This document shows, in pieces, positions 36,868-54,106 of a DNA stretch of 64,000 bases. The translations under genes and the position numbers were made by a program. The stretch is from Sanghuangporus weigelae (Eukaryota > Basidiomycota > Agaricomycetes > Hymenochaetales > Hymenochaetaceae). Numbering within the stretch: position 1 is the first letter of the stretch; each line of letters opens with the position of its first letter. Where the stretch lies: the NCBI GenBank assembly GCA_033182465.1, contig CP137320.1, positions 868,001 through 932,000 of the forward strand. Reading direction: 5' to 3'. A model generated the notes under the pieces. It did no database searches and had not been told where the DNA came from. It saw only the letters and a program-made list of their open reading frames with translations.

Positions 36868-37465
36868 CCAACGCGATGCATCAGGCAAGGCAAGAAAAAA
36901 CTCAACACAACGTTCTCGTCGTAGATACTAAATAAGCCTGCTGCGCCGTGAACGGTTGCAGCCCGACCCTTATTCTCACAGCGACCAGGAAGGCGCACAA
37001 CGCAGAGGGAAGAGAAGGACGAACAGCGACGAAGGAAGAGAGCGGAACGAGCTCAGGGCGGATAAATTACTCAAATTTTGCAAGTAAACTGGTTGACTGC
37101 ATTCGGGAACCTTACTAAATAGAGCTCGGAAGCGAGCGTGGGAATATGATTCGCGTTGCCATCACACCGGGCAAAAACTCATTCCGCGCCCTTAGAAATT
37201 TTGATCGGAACGGGTGAGCTCTCATCCGATTGGCTCTTTTTCTATTCTGGGTAACATTTTCACGGTTCGAAAATGAGTTTTTGCCCGGTGTGCATGTAAA
37301 GAGACAAATCGCTACTTTGGCTTGTGGGTCCATGTTTACTACGAGTCTAAAGCTTGGACACAAAAAGGCAACGAAAGAACAAATCCATGTTTATTTTACA
37401 ATTGCTTATCTAGTCCCAATCATTCTACTTCTCCAATGAAAAATCATACATAAGAAAGCACAAGG
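36868..37465. other. Intergenic with a perfect inverted repeat
   Basis: About 600 bases between the CCCH gene start and the F-box/WD40 gene stop. It contains the 21-base inverted repeat listed separately. No gene was recognised. Confidence 0.6.
37163..37292. repeat. Perfect 21-base inverted repeat, 88-base spacer
   Basis: The left arm is 37163-37183 and the right arm 37272-37292, exact reverse complements of each other (CACACCGGGCAAAAACTCATT on the left). Transcribed, the element could fold into a stable hairpin; as DNA it resembles the ends of a miniature inverted-repeat element or solo foldback. No target-site duplication is evident in the bases directly outside the arms. Confidence 0.85.
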
Positions 37466-39739
37466 TTACAGCTGAATGAAGGATGTGTCAATCCCGTAAG
37501 ACATGTCCCATATACAAATTTTCTACAAATACACGTCAGTATCAAACAAAGACAGTACCACTGGGAAGAGATCCTTACCTGATCCTCACCACACGAGACA
37601 ATCTTCGTGCAATCAAACCCAACGCAAAAGACGCGTCCTTCGTGCCTCCCACTCAGATCAGCAAGTAAGACTCCCGTCTCGCGATCCCAAACCTACAGTG
37701 CAAAAAAATCGCAAGACAAGTCAAGCAACAGTAACATTAATCAACTAGTAAAACAGAGGAAGGGTAAAAAATCACTAACTTTGATAGATTGATCGTAGCT
37801 CCCGCTCAGAACGAAATCAGGCCCAAGCGCGACGCTCCGCACGAGATCAGTATGCATCTCGCTCACAATGCTGCCCGCGCGCCGGCTCTGCATGCATCGT
37901 CTCTCCAGACCCGTGGCGGAAGCATTGTCACCCACTGTACCTCCACAGGCCTGGCAGACTACAAATTCAGCGCCACCGTGCGAAGGCAGGGGATCGTGGA
38001 ACACCAGAGCAGTGCTCCATCCGCGTCGCTTCTCGATGTCGAAGAGACGAAGGTGTTTATCAGACGAACCAGAGAGCACGAGCGGAGGCATGACATCGAT
38101 TGCAGCGATCCCGCGGGAGTGATGTCCCTCAAATGTACGAAGCAGGGCACCGGTGTCCGCGTCCCATACGCGCATCGACTTGTCTCCCGATGCAGAAACG
38201 ACGAGCGGACCGGAAAGCGCAACGGCATTCACAGCCGCACGATGTGTGCCAAGAATAATGCCTTCGCTCAACGGTGATTGTTGTTGCTGCTTCGCACTGG
38301 CCGTGGTCCTGAAATGATATAGCCTAACAGTCCGATCTTTTGAACACGAGACCAAATGTTTCGCATCGAAGCGCACGCAAAGTACACTGTCGTGATGATC
38401 ATTTATTGTTTTCACGAGTGACCCATCCCGGAGATCCCAAAGGCACACTCGTAAATCGCTTCCTGCAGTCGCGAGGTAGTTTCCGTAAGCACACAAGCTA
38501 AGGATGCTTCCGTCGTGCGCGCCTTCAAATATGCGCTCGACGCTTCCAGTGCCCAAGTTCCATTCGCACACTGTCTGGTCTTTGCTGCCGGTGAAGAGTA
38601 CCTGGCGACCGTCATCCTCGTAGGTATACAACTGCAGGCAGTAGATTATAGAAGTATGCGCGTTCGGCGTCCCCCGAGTCTGTAAGGTCGAGAACCGGAA
38701 CGATCCATGGACCAACCGATTCTTCAACAGAATGCGTGTCTGGTGCAAGAGTTTGTAATTCGGCCGCGGCGGTTCAGCTGCAGGCAAGACAGACGGAGCA
38801 GAGCGTCGATTTGCGGACGGCCGAGAGCGCGTATTGCTATTGTGCTCAAATGCAACCGGAGGAGGAGAGGTTAGCCAACGCCTCGGCTTGCGGGAGCTTT
38901 TCGAGCGCGAAGGCGGGTTAATCCGCGGCGTCGCAGGCAAACCAAAGACATGCGGATGGTGCTGTCCAGTGTATACCACCGTTTGTTGCTGCTGCGGATG
39001 GACATTACTAGAAACCGGAAGGGAAACGCCGCTCCCGCTCCCATTATGTGCATTGACAAGATTTCCGTATGCGTGATCCGAGCCTGAGCCCGAACCGTCG
39101 GAGTCCTCATCCTCGCCCATGCCTTCGTCGTCGAATTCCTCGTCTCCGTCACTATTCGCACCGACGGAGAAAAGTGGGACCGGATCGTGCGGCACCCGCG
39201 GCCACCGCCAAGCCCATCCTTTCTGTGCGCACAGTTCCTTCCACAAAGAATTGTCATCCGCTATTGTACGCCACCGCCGACTTACAAGCGCGGCGGTTAA
39301 CAGAGTTTGCCAAGGCAGGAAACTGAAAATGTACAATGCTAGTTCTGACGGTAGTGACTGTCAGAGCAAAAAGAAAACCAATCATAATATCAGTAAATTC
39401 ATGCGAACTGGAATGAGTGAAGAGTTACTCACGCCGACGATGTCCACTTGGACGGACGGCGCAATCGCCCTATGGACGCGCGCGATTTGTTCGCGAGGCA
39501 TACTCGCAAGTAATTTATAAACGAGCTCTACATTAAATAAACAGCCAACCAAGACCGCACAAGAGACCCAAGACGAGACCAAAAAGCCGAGAGCCAATCA
39601 GTAGAGATAAAAAACGCCACAACGGGACAGAGTACTCACCCTCACGCAGGTCCAGCGGTAGCTGGTCAACAACAACACCGGGACCTGTCGCGACGAGCTC
39701 TTCATCGTCAGTGTATCCCTCGTCTGTCAACCTTATCAT
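37466..39739 (-). CDS. F-box/WD40 substrate receptor of an SCF ubiquitin ligase
   Basis: Five exons on the minus strand from the first ATG that keeps frame: 39640-39739, 39433-39527, 37780-39357, 37579-37692, 37466-37522 (647 aa). The F-box begins at about residue 66: SLPSELALYIFSFLPWQTLL followed by AALVSRRWRTIADDNSLW. After a 150-residue acidic and low-complexity linker come WD40 blades with GSKDQTVCEWNL, TAGSDLRVCLWDL, SCSKDRTVRLYHF, SASGDKSMRVWDAD, SGSSDKHLRLFD and SGSYDQSIKVWD. Such Fbw7/Pop1/Cdc4-type proteins recruit phosphorylated substrates to Skp1-cullin ligases. The open frame continues upstream of 39739 to an acceptor at 39846, and a plausible first exon 39895-39999 exists, but the two are out of frame by one base, so the true start is uncertain. 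Confidence 0.88.
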
Positions 39740-40669
39740 GTTCTGACAGCCCAAACAACTGGAAGAGCGGGGGATCGGGGGAGCTTTACGACTACGAGTG
39801 GGAGAAAACGGTTGCCACCCGTCGATATCGATGTGGGGCAAAGTACTAGCGTGGAGTATTTAAGAATGAAAATAAGTACAGTTTGTTTCCTTACTGGACT
39901 GAGAGGAGTAAGGGGGGCGGTCAGTGCAGCCTGGTGCACCAGTACGAGCCTGATGCTGTTACTGGTCGCTATGACAGAGGGAGCAACCTGGACTGGCATT
40001 GGCCGGCAGCGACCAACCGTGGCCCACGGTGAGCATGAGGAACAAGTGCGCTTGATTGGCCGTCGGCCTAACGCATAAAACGGGTCATAGCAACCAAGCA
40101 ACCAATAATCACTTCCCGTCCTTCTCAACCAACCTATCGCATCTCTTCGTATCAGAAAAAATCATTCAATTCAATTCAATTTGCGTAGCTACACCTGGAT
40201 TCTTGCTCGAGATGGGGCTAATCTTCTTGTAAACCAGAAGAAAACAAACGCAAGTAAAAAAAACACAAGCAAGAAAACCGCATACAAAGCACGATCGTAG
40301 AATTTGAAAAAAGAAAAACAAAAGGAAAGACAAAACACGGCGTGAACAATTCTGAAGGGGTATATGGCATATAAGGATAAATGTAAGATATATGTCCACA
40401 AACGCCGAAGAACGTGTTGAGAAAAAAGAATTGATTGCAAGTTGCAAGCAACGACGCTCTCCCGAAATTATACGGAACGTCCTAAGTGACCCTTGAATAA
40501 AAGGAGGACGAAGAAGTCGTATGTAACCTCGCAAGAGCACTTAAAGACTGGACTATTCTGACGAAGGGTATTTCAATAAATAAATAGTCCAGACATGCTA
40601 TGACTGAGCACTGTGGAAAAGAAACTCGATCAGAACGACTCGCGCTTTGATTACAACAGCTATCCTACC
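39740..40669. other. Upstream of F-box gene and 3' region of SH3 gene
   Basis: The left part very likely contains the true 5' exon of the F-box/WD40 gene (about 39895-39999, minus strand, with a 49-base intron to 39845). From about 40140 to 40600 the sequence is AT-rich with an ATTCA tandem repeat near 40164-40182 and carries no supported gene. Confidence 0.45.
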
Positions 40670-41878
40670 TCAGTAATGCGGTTGCTGCTGAGTCGAAAGA
40701 CTGCTCATCCGCTTCATGTTGCGCCAGTCACCGCCGCTTTCTTGCTGTCCGTTCCCGACGGAAAGCCTGTCCGACTGACCTTGCGCGCTTCGATCCAGAC
40801 ATTCGAGAGGCACAACGCCTTGCTCACCTCTGGCATTTGCGCAGAGAGACCAGCCATCGTCATACGCCTTGATAATTTGAACAACTTCGCCTGTTGTGAT
40901 CGACAGCTCGTCCGGTAGAGTGGGGATATAGAGCACGCGGACAACAGCAGTCTCGCCTTTAGGAGTCTGTCCTCCTCCAAACGACCCTGCAGCGCCAATT
41001 GCGACCGGTGCCATACTCGGAGCTGAGTCCATAATTGCATTGTTGTAACTCGCTTGGGGTGGCTGAATGTAGTATGAACTAGGTGACGGGGACGCAAGAG
41101 TCGGTATTGGGTTCGGCGAGACAGGACGAGGCGGAGCCCAAACTGGCGTGCGCGGCTCCAGATATCCATTCGACAAAGGCGCCTTCTCAGGAAGCGGCGG
41201 CGGCAAATCCGACATGTCATCCCCGAATTTGTCGTTGATGTCCGGATAAACGCCAGCACCCCACGTGTTCCGCTTGCGCTTGCGGCGCGCCATGAACGTC
41301 TTGCGAATCGCGAAAATGAGGAGCGCCAATCCAACTAGAACGCATCCAGCGATAATACCGCCTGTCGCAGCTCCACTCAGACCGCTATGATTACTAGCTG
41401 ATTCCGTCGCACTCGCCGCACCAGCTGTTCCCGAAGCCGTGCGCGTAGCAGTAGAAGTAGAAAGCTGACGTTCCTGAGTCACCGTCGAGCTGGTGCTTGT
41501 CGTCGAGCTAGTAGACGTCGTCAATGACGACGTGGTCGTGGGTAAACTCGAAGTAGAAGACGACGACGTCGTGACTCTGGTAGAACTCGATATCCCGAGA
41601 ATCGACGACAGGTTGATCAATGGCGTCGTCGTAGTTGTCGCCGCTGAAGTTGTCGTCGTAACGGGCCTCACTACAGGCGTCGTCGTTACAGCTGTGTTCG
41701 CAGACGTTGTAGCTCTGACAGTAGCAGGGGTCGTGATTGCCCTAGCTGTTGTCTCCGCGTCCGACGTCGTTGCAACCCTCCTCCTCGTCGTCTCATCATC
41801 GTCGTCGTCATCATCATCTCGAGCCTGCCTGCCGAACACCTCCCGATGTGCGCGGGCCACACGCTGGAATTCGTGCAT
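40670..41878 (-). CDS. Single-pass membrane protein with cytoplasmic SH3 domain
   Basis: Intronless, 402 aa. The order is: a short charged N-terminus with an eight-Asp run at 21-28 encoded by GAC/GAT repeats; about 140 residues dominated by Ser and Thr, as in O-glycosylated mucin-like ectodomains; one membrane helix at about 173-191 (IIAGCVLVGLALLIFAI) followed by the stop-transfer cluster RKTFMARRKRKR; a Pro-rich linker; and an SH3 domain at about 312-364 with the ALYDY-equivalent VRVLYIPTLPDELSI, then DDGWSLCAN and GVVPLECL. There is no N-terminal signal peptide, so topology rests on the positive-inside rule. The plan resembles fungal Fus1-type or Sho1-like membrane SH3 adaptors in mating, cell-wall or osmotic signalling; which one is not clear. 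Confidence 0.85.
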   Translation of the reverse strand: MHEFQRVARAHREVFGRQARDDDDDDDDETTRRRVATTSDAETTARAITTPATVRATTSANTAVTTTPVVRPVTTTTSAATTTTTPLINLSSILGISSSTRVTTSSSSTSSLPTTTSSLTTSTSSTTSTSSTVTQERQLSTSTATRTASGTAGAASATESASNHSGLSGAATGGIIAGCVLVGLALLIFAIRKTFMARRKRKRNTWGAGVYPDINDKFGDDMSDLPPPLPEKAPLSNGYLEPRTPVWAPPRPVSPNPIPTLASPSPSSYYIQPPQASYNNAIMDSAPSMAPVAIGAAGSFGGGQTPKGETAVVRVLYIPTLPDELSITTGEVVQIIKAYDDGWSLCANARGEQGVVPLECLDRSAQGQSDRLSVGNGQQESGGDWRNMKRMSSLSTQQQPHY

Positions 41879-42331
41879 TCTGCTGGTTTAACTTTCGTTC
41901 GGGGGAGCTAGTAATTGCTTGTTTCTCGCCTAAAGTCGAACCTCAGGCTTGAGCACAAGGTCGGTCGATATGGAGACTGATGCAAAAAGCACAGCAAAAA
42001 GGAAAAAGAGCGTGGAAAACGAGTAAAGAACGGAATGCCGTTGCGCAATGCCTGGCAGCGCCGGCGACGTGTAGTGTAGAACGTTGAGGTACGGTGGAAA
42101 GGGTAGCGTAAAGGATGAGAGCTGGGTGAAGCGAAGGAAGAAGTGAAGGAAGAGTAGTAACGGTCGGTCAAGTTCGGTTACTAATTCCCACAATATCTGG
42201 CTGACAGTTCCGCGTTGCCATCCTCCCTCGCCAAGAACAATAGTTATATATATAAATTGCATATAAAAAATACATCAATCTACTAGGGATGACGACTGTC
42301 TAAAATGAAGATATCGATATCCGTCTTTTGT
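41879..42331. other. Intergenic: SH3 gene promoter and SNF2 gene 3' end
   Basis: About 450 bases, purine-rich on the plus strand. This would be the promoter and leader of the SH3 gene on the minus strand and the 3' UTR of the SNF2 gene. Open frames here are low complexity. Confidence 0.45.
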
Positions 42332-46958
<4,627 letters not shown>

Positions 46959-47025
46959 CCTTCACGTGATCAGGGTCTGTCACTCTCACTCACTCAAGGT
47001 CTTCCGCTCCTTGCTCTTGCCCAAA
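46959..47025. promoter_or_regulatory. 67-base divergent promoter with E-box
   Basis: Only 67 bases separate the start codons of the SNF2 ATPase and PAM17. A CACGTG E-box at 46963-46968, read on the minus strand as ATCACGTG, lies five bases from the SNF2 start codon. The two genes must share core promoter sequence or have transcription starts inside each other's 5' region. Confidence 0.6.
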
Positions 47026-47883
47026 ATGTCCCTCTCGTCACGTTCAAGACTGCTCACTCAGGCTGTGCCAGCACCATGTCGTGTTTTTAAACGACCTCAA
47101 AATATAGCTGTTAGGCGACCGTATTCTTCGCAAGCCAAGGCAGACGTGTCCCCCGAGAAGAACACGCTCAGTTGGGCAGAGTACCTAACCATCCGAGGAC
47201 GCAAGCGCAGATGGGAGATTGTGAGCAAATTGCATCTGCTCTAGTACTTTTATATGCGGCATCTGACTCATTCGACTGCGGAAAGGCTGCGACAGTTCCG
47301 AGTACTCTTCTTGGGTTCGGCGCAGGGGCAGCTTATTTCGGTGGACAAGAGATTGATGCGACGAAACCTATTTTCGTGAGTCCCTCGTCACATTCTCGCG
47401 CCCAAGACAAGAGAACTGACTCTATCTCGGTGATTTCACCAAGGGTTTTGACCCCTTGTACGTATACGGGTTCGCCACTCTATCGTGCGGAGGTTTGTCA
47501 TCTGTTTCTCTTCATGATGCACACGCGGCTCACGCGTCGTTTGTTGAAGGCATTGGCTATTTACTCGGGCCCATCATTGGCTCAACCTGTTGGCGTTTAA
47601 CGCATCGGCGATCTCTTGCCCTAATCGAAGCACGCGATCGCGAGTTCCATCATCATATCGTGAAGAATCGAGTCGACCCGAGAGCACAGAGTGCTACGAA
47701 CCCCGTACCCGATTTCTATGGTTTGTTATATCTCTTTTGCTTGTGAAGCACTTCTATTGAATGTATCCTTTTCGCCTCCGTATAGGGGAGAAGATTGGGT
47801 CTCTTCGCCAATACCGTCAATGGCTGCGGGACCAGGCGCGTTACAAGCGAAAATCAACGTGGATTGAGGATGACAAGCTATAG
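47026..47883 (+). CDS. PAM17: Mitochondrial import motor subunit PAM17
   Basis: Inner-membrane component of the TIM23-associated motor that pulls preproteins into the matrix. Five exons: 47026-47220, 47286-47375, 47444-47492, 47550-47720, 47786-47883 (200 aa), all frames closing. An N-terminal presequence is evident (MSLSSRSRLLTQAVPAPCRVFKR). The family motif SWAEYLTIRGRKRRWEI precedes two membrane segments: ATVPSTLLGFGAGAAYFGG and, after FDPLYVYGFATLSCGG, the second around IGYLLGPIIGSTCW. The conserved C-terminal block DREFHHHIVKNRVDPRAQ and EKIGSLRQYRQWLRDQ follows. Length and motif order match fungal PAM17. Confidence 0.95.
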
Positions 47884-48472
47884 CATGTTTATGTATCGCA
47901 TTTCACATTTACTTACATTATCTCGCTGTTACCAAATGCGCAAACTATGATAGACTTATCACGCACGGAGGGAGCCTTCTAAACACCACTCAATCCAGCA
48001 TTTTCTCTTCACCCAATTTTCACCTGATATTCTTCATCAACAGAAGTAACAACTACACACAAAACTACACAACACACAAATAAATAATTGAAGGAAAGTA
48101 GAGCTGCCTGATGAGGACAAGCAAAAGCACCAGCGTTCCGACCGATATTGGGAGGTCACAGGTTTTAAATTAAATTAAACGGGCAGCGCTCGCGCTGCGG
48201 GAGAAATTTTACCGCACGCAGGCGTCGTAGCCGCTGGCTGGGCGCTCTTCAGAACGTGAGAGGATAATGTCGCATAGCTTCGTAAAGAGCCTCGGCGAGA
48301 TGGTAGGACGCGCGGGCGGTAAATAATAATAAGTTAAGTTGAGACTGAGGTCGAGAGGAAAGAGAAGATAAGGAAGGAAGGGAAGGATTGTCATGGAAGG
48401 AACGTTTTAGGAAGAATGATAATATAATATACATAATGAGAAAGGGGGGCTTGAGTCCGGGTGTTACAAGGT
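47884..48472. other. Intergenic between convergent PAM17 and SH3 genes
   Basis: About 590 bases made of two 3' regions. The part from 48200 to 48470 is rich in purines on the plus strand. No gene was recognised. Confidence 0.5.
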
Positions 48473-49982
48473 TCAATTCGTTCCCTGCGTTGCTGGGACT
48501 AAAGCAGACGAACCGGTGAAGATCAGAGGCGCGTTATTGATCAAGGATTGCACCCTTGGACCATCCGGAATAATCGATGCGCGGTCTGCGACACAGAAAC
48601 GCGGCACAACGCCCTGTTCATCTTCTTTCCCGAGGCGCTCGACAGCACACCATCCATCGCGGAACTCATGCGTCATCCGGAGAACTTCGCCGACCCGTAT
48701 GCGCAACTCGTCTTGCAGATTCGCGGTGAAGGTATCGACGACGATGACCAACCGAGGAAGCTTCTTTCCTGAGGCGTCGAACTTGTCTCCTGCCTCCAAA
48801 TCCGACCCGGAAGAGCTAGTGCTCGATGACGAATGCTTCAGCGAGAAAAGCGATTTCCGACTGCGCCTCGCTGACGACTTCGGGCCTTGAAGCTCGAAAC
48901 ACTTCGCATCCGACTTTGCGGAATCCAAACGAATCGGGCTCTTCAAAGCGCTTCCCTGCACGATAACATCCGGGACAGTGACTATCTGCGGAGCTTCTGT
49001 GACAGTAATGTCGGGAATAGCTGCAGGATCAAAGGCAGGTACAGGTACTTGCACGTTTGATGCGTCGACGCGAATTGGAGTAAGCGTCTTCTGGTGCTTT
49101 CTCTTAGGAGACGGTGATGGCTTAACCTCTGCGCTAGTGTTTGACGCAGAAACTGAAGAGTCCGGAGGAAAGATCGGACTGTTGCTTTTCGGAGTAGGTG
49201 CAGCAGACGTATATGGCGGAGTAATATCAACTTCGAAGGATACTACCGACGGCTTCGGTGATCGCGCGAACACGGACGCGAGACGAGGGAAATGCGACAA
49301 CCTCGTCGCTGCGTGCGCTGGAGGCGGTGGAGGAAGGAACGGACGAGGGATAAGGTCAGGGCTTAATCCGTCCTTCGAATCTTCCGGCTCCGACAGAGTC
49401 TGAGGTCTCCAACCAACGGAATGGTCCTCGGAGTTGGAATAAAGTAAACGTGGTTTTGAATCTGGACACCACGTCTTCGAAGGCGGCTGAAGACCATCAT
49501 AACCGAAATCAAGGAGAGTCTGGGTGTACGTGGGATTCCTCTTCTCGGAAATGATCTTCTCTGGCATTGGTGAATGACAAAGGCTCAGAGGTTTAAGGTA
49601 CGGAGATCTGGAACCCTTGGGTCTTCGACTTCTCAGGAACTTCCTCAATCGAAGTCCAGCTACGGCTAAAATGGTAAATTCAGCTGCGTCCGGTAACACA
49701 CAACAGAGAATTGAACGCACCTAACACGACAACACCGAGAAAAACAGTGATGCCCACTAATGCCTTGGTTGAATCTGTTACTGAGGGCATACTGACAACT
49801 GGGGTATCAGAGGAGCCGTTGGTGTTATCACGCCTCTGAAGCAAAACAGGACTGGAAACAGAATGAACTGCTCCAGACTCAACAAGCCTATGTGGATCAA
49901 AGCCTGCCTGAGGCGAGTGTCGCTCAACGACATTACGAGCGAACCCGCGCTCAGCTGTTTCAAAGCGCAGAAGAGGAGCCAT
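48473..49982 (-). CDS. Second single-pass membrane protein with SH3 domain
   Basis: Two exons on the minus strand: 49721-49982 and 48473-49665 (484 aa). A short, non-mucin N-terminal part of about 73 residues precedes one membrane helix at about 74-92 (ALVGITVFLGVVVLAVAGL) followed by basic RLRKFLRSRR. A long Ser/Pro-rich cytoplasmic linker leads to an SH3 domain near 400-455: RLVIVVDTFTANLQDELRI, then FRDGWCAVERL and QGVVPRFCV. The architecture parallels the SH3 protein at 40670-41878, 7 kb away, but apart from the SH3 and membrane helix the sequences are unlike, so they are either old paralogues or convergent in layout. Signalling adaptor role at the plasma membrane is inferred only from domain plan. 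Confidence 0.85.
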
Positions 49983-51196
49983 AGCCTCGATCAAAAGTGA
50001 AGGAAGGAGGGAACTTGGAGGGAGAAAGGAGAAATCAGACCTGGAATCAAAGTGAGAACGACATGGCCCTTAAATCATCTTGAATCCACTCCGCCGACTC
50101 AACGCGGAGTCAAACATGACGGCAAGCGGTCATCAGTGCCTGTCCAAGATATCCTGATAGCCAATAATGAATATGATGAAATGTAAACTTTGAGCGTCTC
50201 TGCCAGTGAGGAGTCGCGGACCAATCTATCTGATCCTGACGAGAATGACGAGCGATGGCCTGCGACGTTTCAGTGATACAGCGGATGCACAACGTGAGAA
50301 GCTTCACATCCTAACCCGCATTCCGAGTTATATTTGTCTTTGATACACCTGATGAGAACACAAGCGGACCATCATGTCAAAGATGCGAGTTGTCCGATTA
50401 GGAAAGGAGACGTAAAATGCTTTACGCCGATCATTGTGAAATCGAAAATGGCAGGAAGGATCTTGGGATCACAGGCCTTTCTCATCAATCCTGGATCCAT
50501 TTGATACCCGGTCGTCAAGTGGCTAGAGTATGTTACGCGCGAATTAGCAAGGCAGTGAAATGCCTCCAATTTCTGACAAGCTACCTCAGTTCCGTGGCAG
50601 GTAAAACATTAATTTCCTAGAAACAGGATCGGCCCCAAGGATCGACATGGGAGTATGTACATGTACATGGAAATCAGACAGTAGATCGACTTTTTTTGCG
50701 GACATAAAAACTTTGCTCCGAAAGAAAATTAAGAAATGTTGGTAATTCACGGAAAAGAACATAGCGTTATGTTTCATTCTATCCCTTGCTTTCATCTTAT
50801 TGGTTCTTTCATCCATCGGCCTCAAATCTATCTCTCATAAGAACTGATTTTACGAAATGATGTTCTCAAGGTTCGTTGATCTGCCTCTCGGTCGGAAGTA
50901 TATCAGATGATGCCTCGAGTATCTAATTATTTCGAATTTGGAGACGTCTTTTAATAATGCTGCCGTGAAGGGAGCCAGAACAAGTAACGGAGACATATAC
51001 TCTTAAATTTTCATTACTATAATTTGGATTGAATTGGATAAGATGAATGAATGATGTGATGCGCTCTCCATTTCCCTGAAATTCATGAACAATGTCCTCT
51101 TAGTTGAAATGCTCTACATGACCAGCCAGGTGCCATGCTAGAAGACCATACATACAGAAGAAACTAGTTACATCTCTTAAAGTGATAGAGCGCCAT
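49983..51196. other. Intergenic, 1.2 kb
   Basis: The left part holds the promoter of the second SH3 gene, the right part the 3' region of DBP2. The centre (50,300-51,000) is AT-rich with no supported gene or repeat. Confidence 0.5.
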
Positions 51197-53696
<2,500 letters not shown>

Positions 53697-54106
53697 ATTG
53701 AACTGATTTCTCGACGAATTGCGGGAATAATCGACTGACAATGAGAATGATGATGGTGGTTGCTATATGAGATGAGTACGGGAGAACGATGAATGACGAA
53801 CCCCGGAAATGGCCGTGGAGGTGTCACAAGCTCACACGAGACGGTCACAACATTGTCCACTTGGGGAAAGCAACTTCAACTCTTCCGCCCGTAAGTAAAG
53901 TCTTACTTACTAGTGGTGGTTTCGGAGCATCACCCTAGCACCTAATATCTATGTCATTAGTTTGGCCTTCCTACGTGCTTGTTTTATGACATTGTGCTGT
54001 CGTCTAGATTCAGCTTCAATTACAGCAAATAGGGTCTGAAGGTAGTTCATTAGGTTGAAGATTTATGGACGCAATTGACTCGTCATTTTTGCTCTAAAGT
54101 ATACAC
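53697..54106. promoter_or_regulatory. Divergent promoter of DBP2 and peptide transporter
   Basis: About 410 bases between the chosen start codons. It may include a small non-coding or coding first exon of DBP2 near 53697-53800. No specific element was recognised. Confidence 0.4.

Noticed and set aside
40189-40540. Three overlapping Phe/Cys-rich open frames
   Set aside because: AT-rich sequence giving hydrophobic nonsense peptides in several frames; no start context or conservation signal.
53697-53741. Extension of the Dbp2 frame upstream of its first ATG
   Set aside because: The frame is open but begins at a TTG after a possible acceptor; without a confirmed 5' exon the first ATG was kept.
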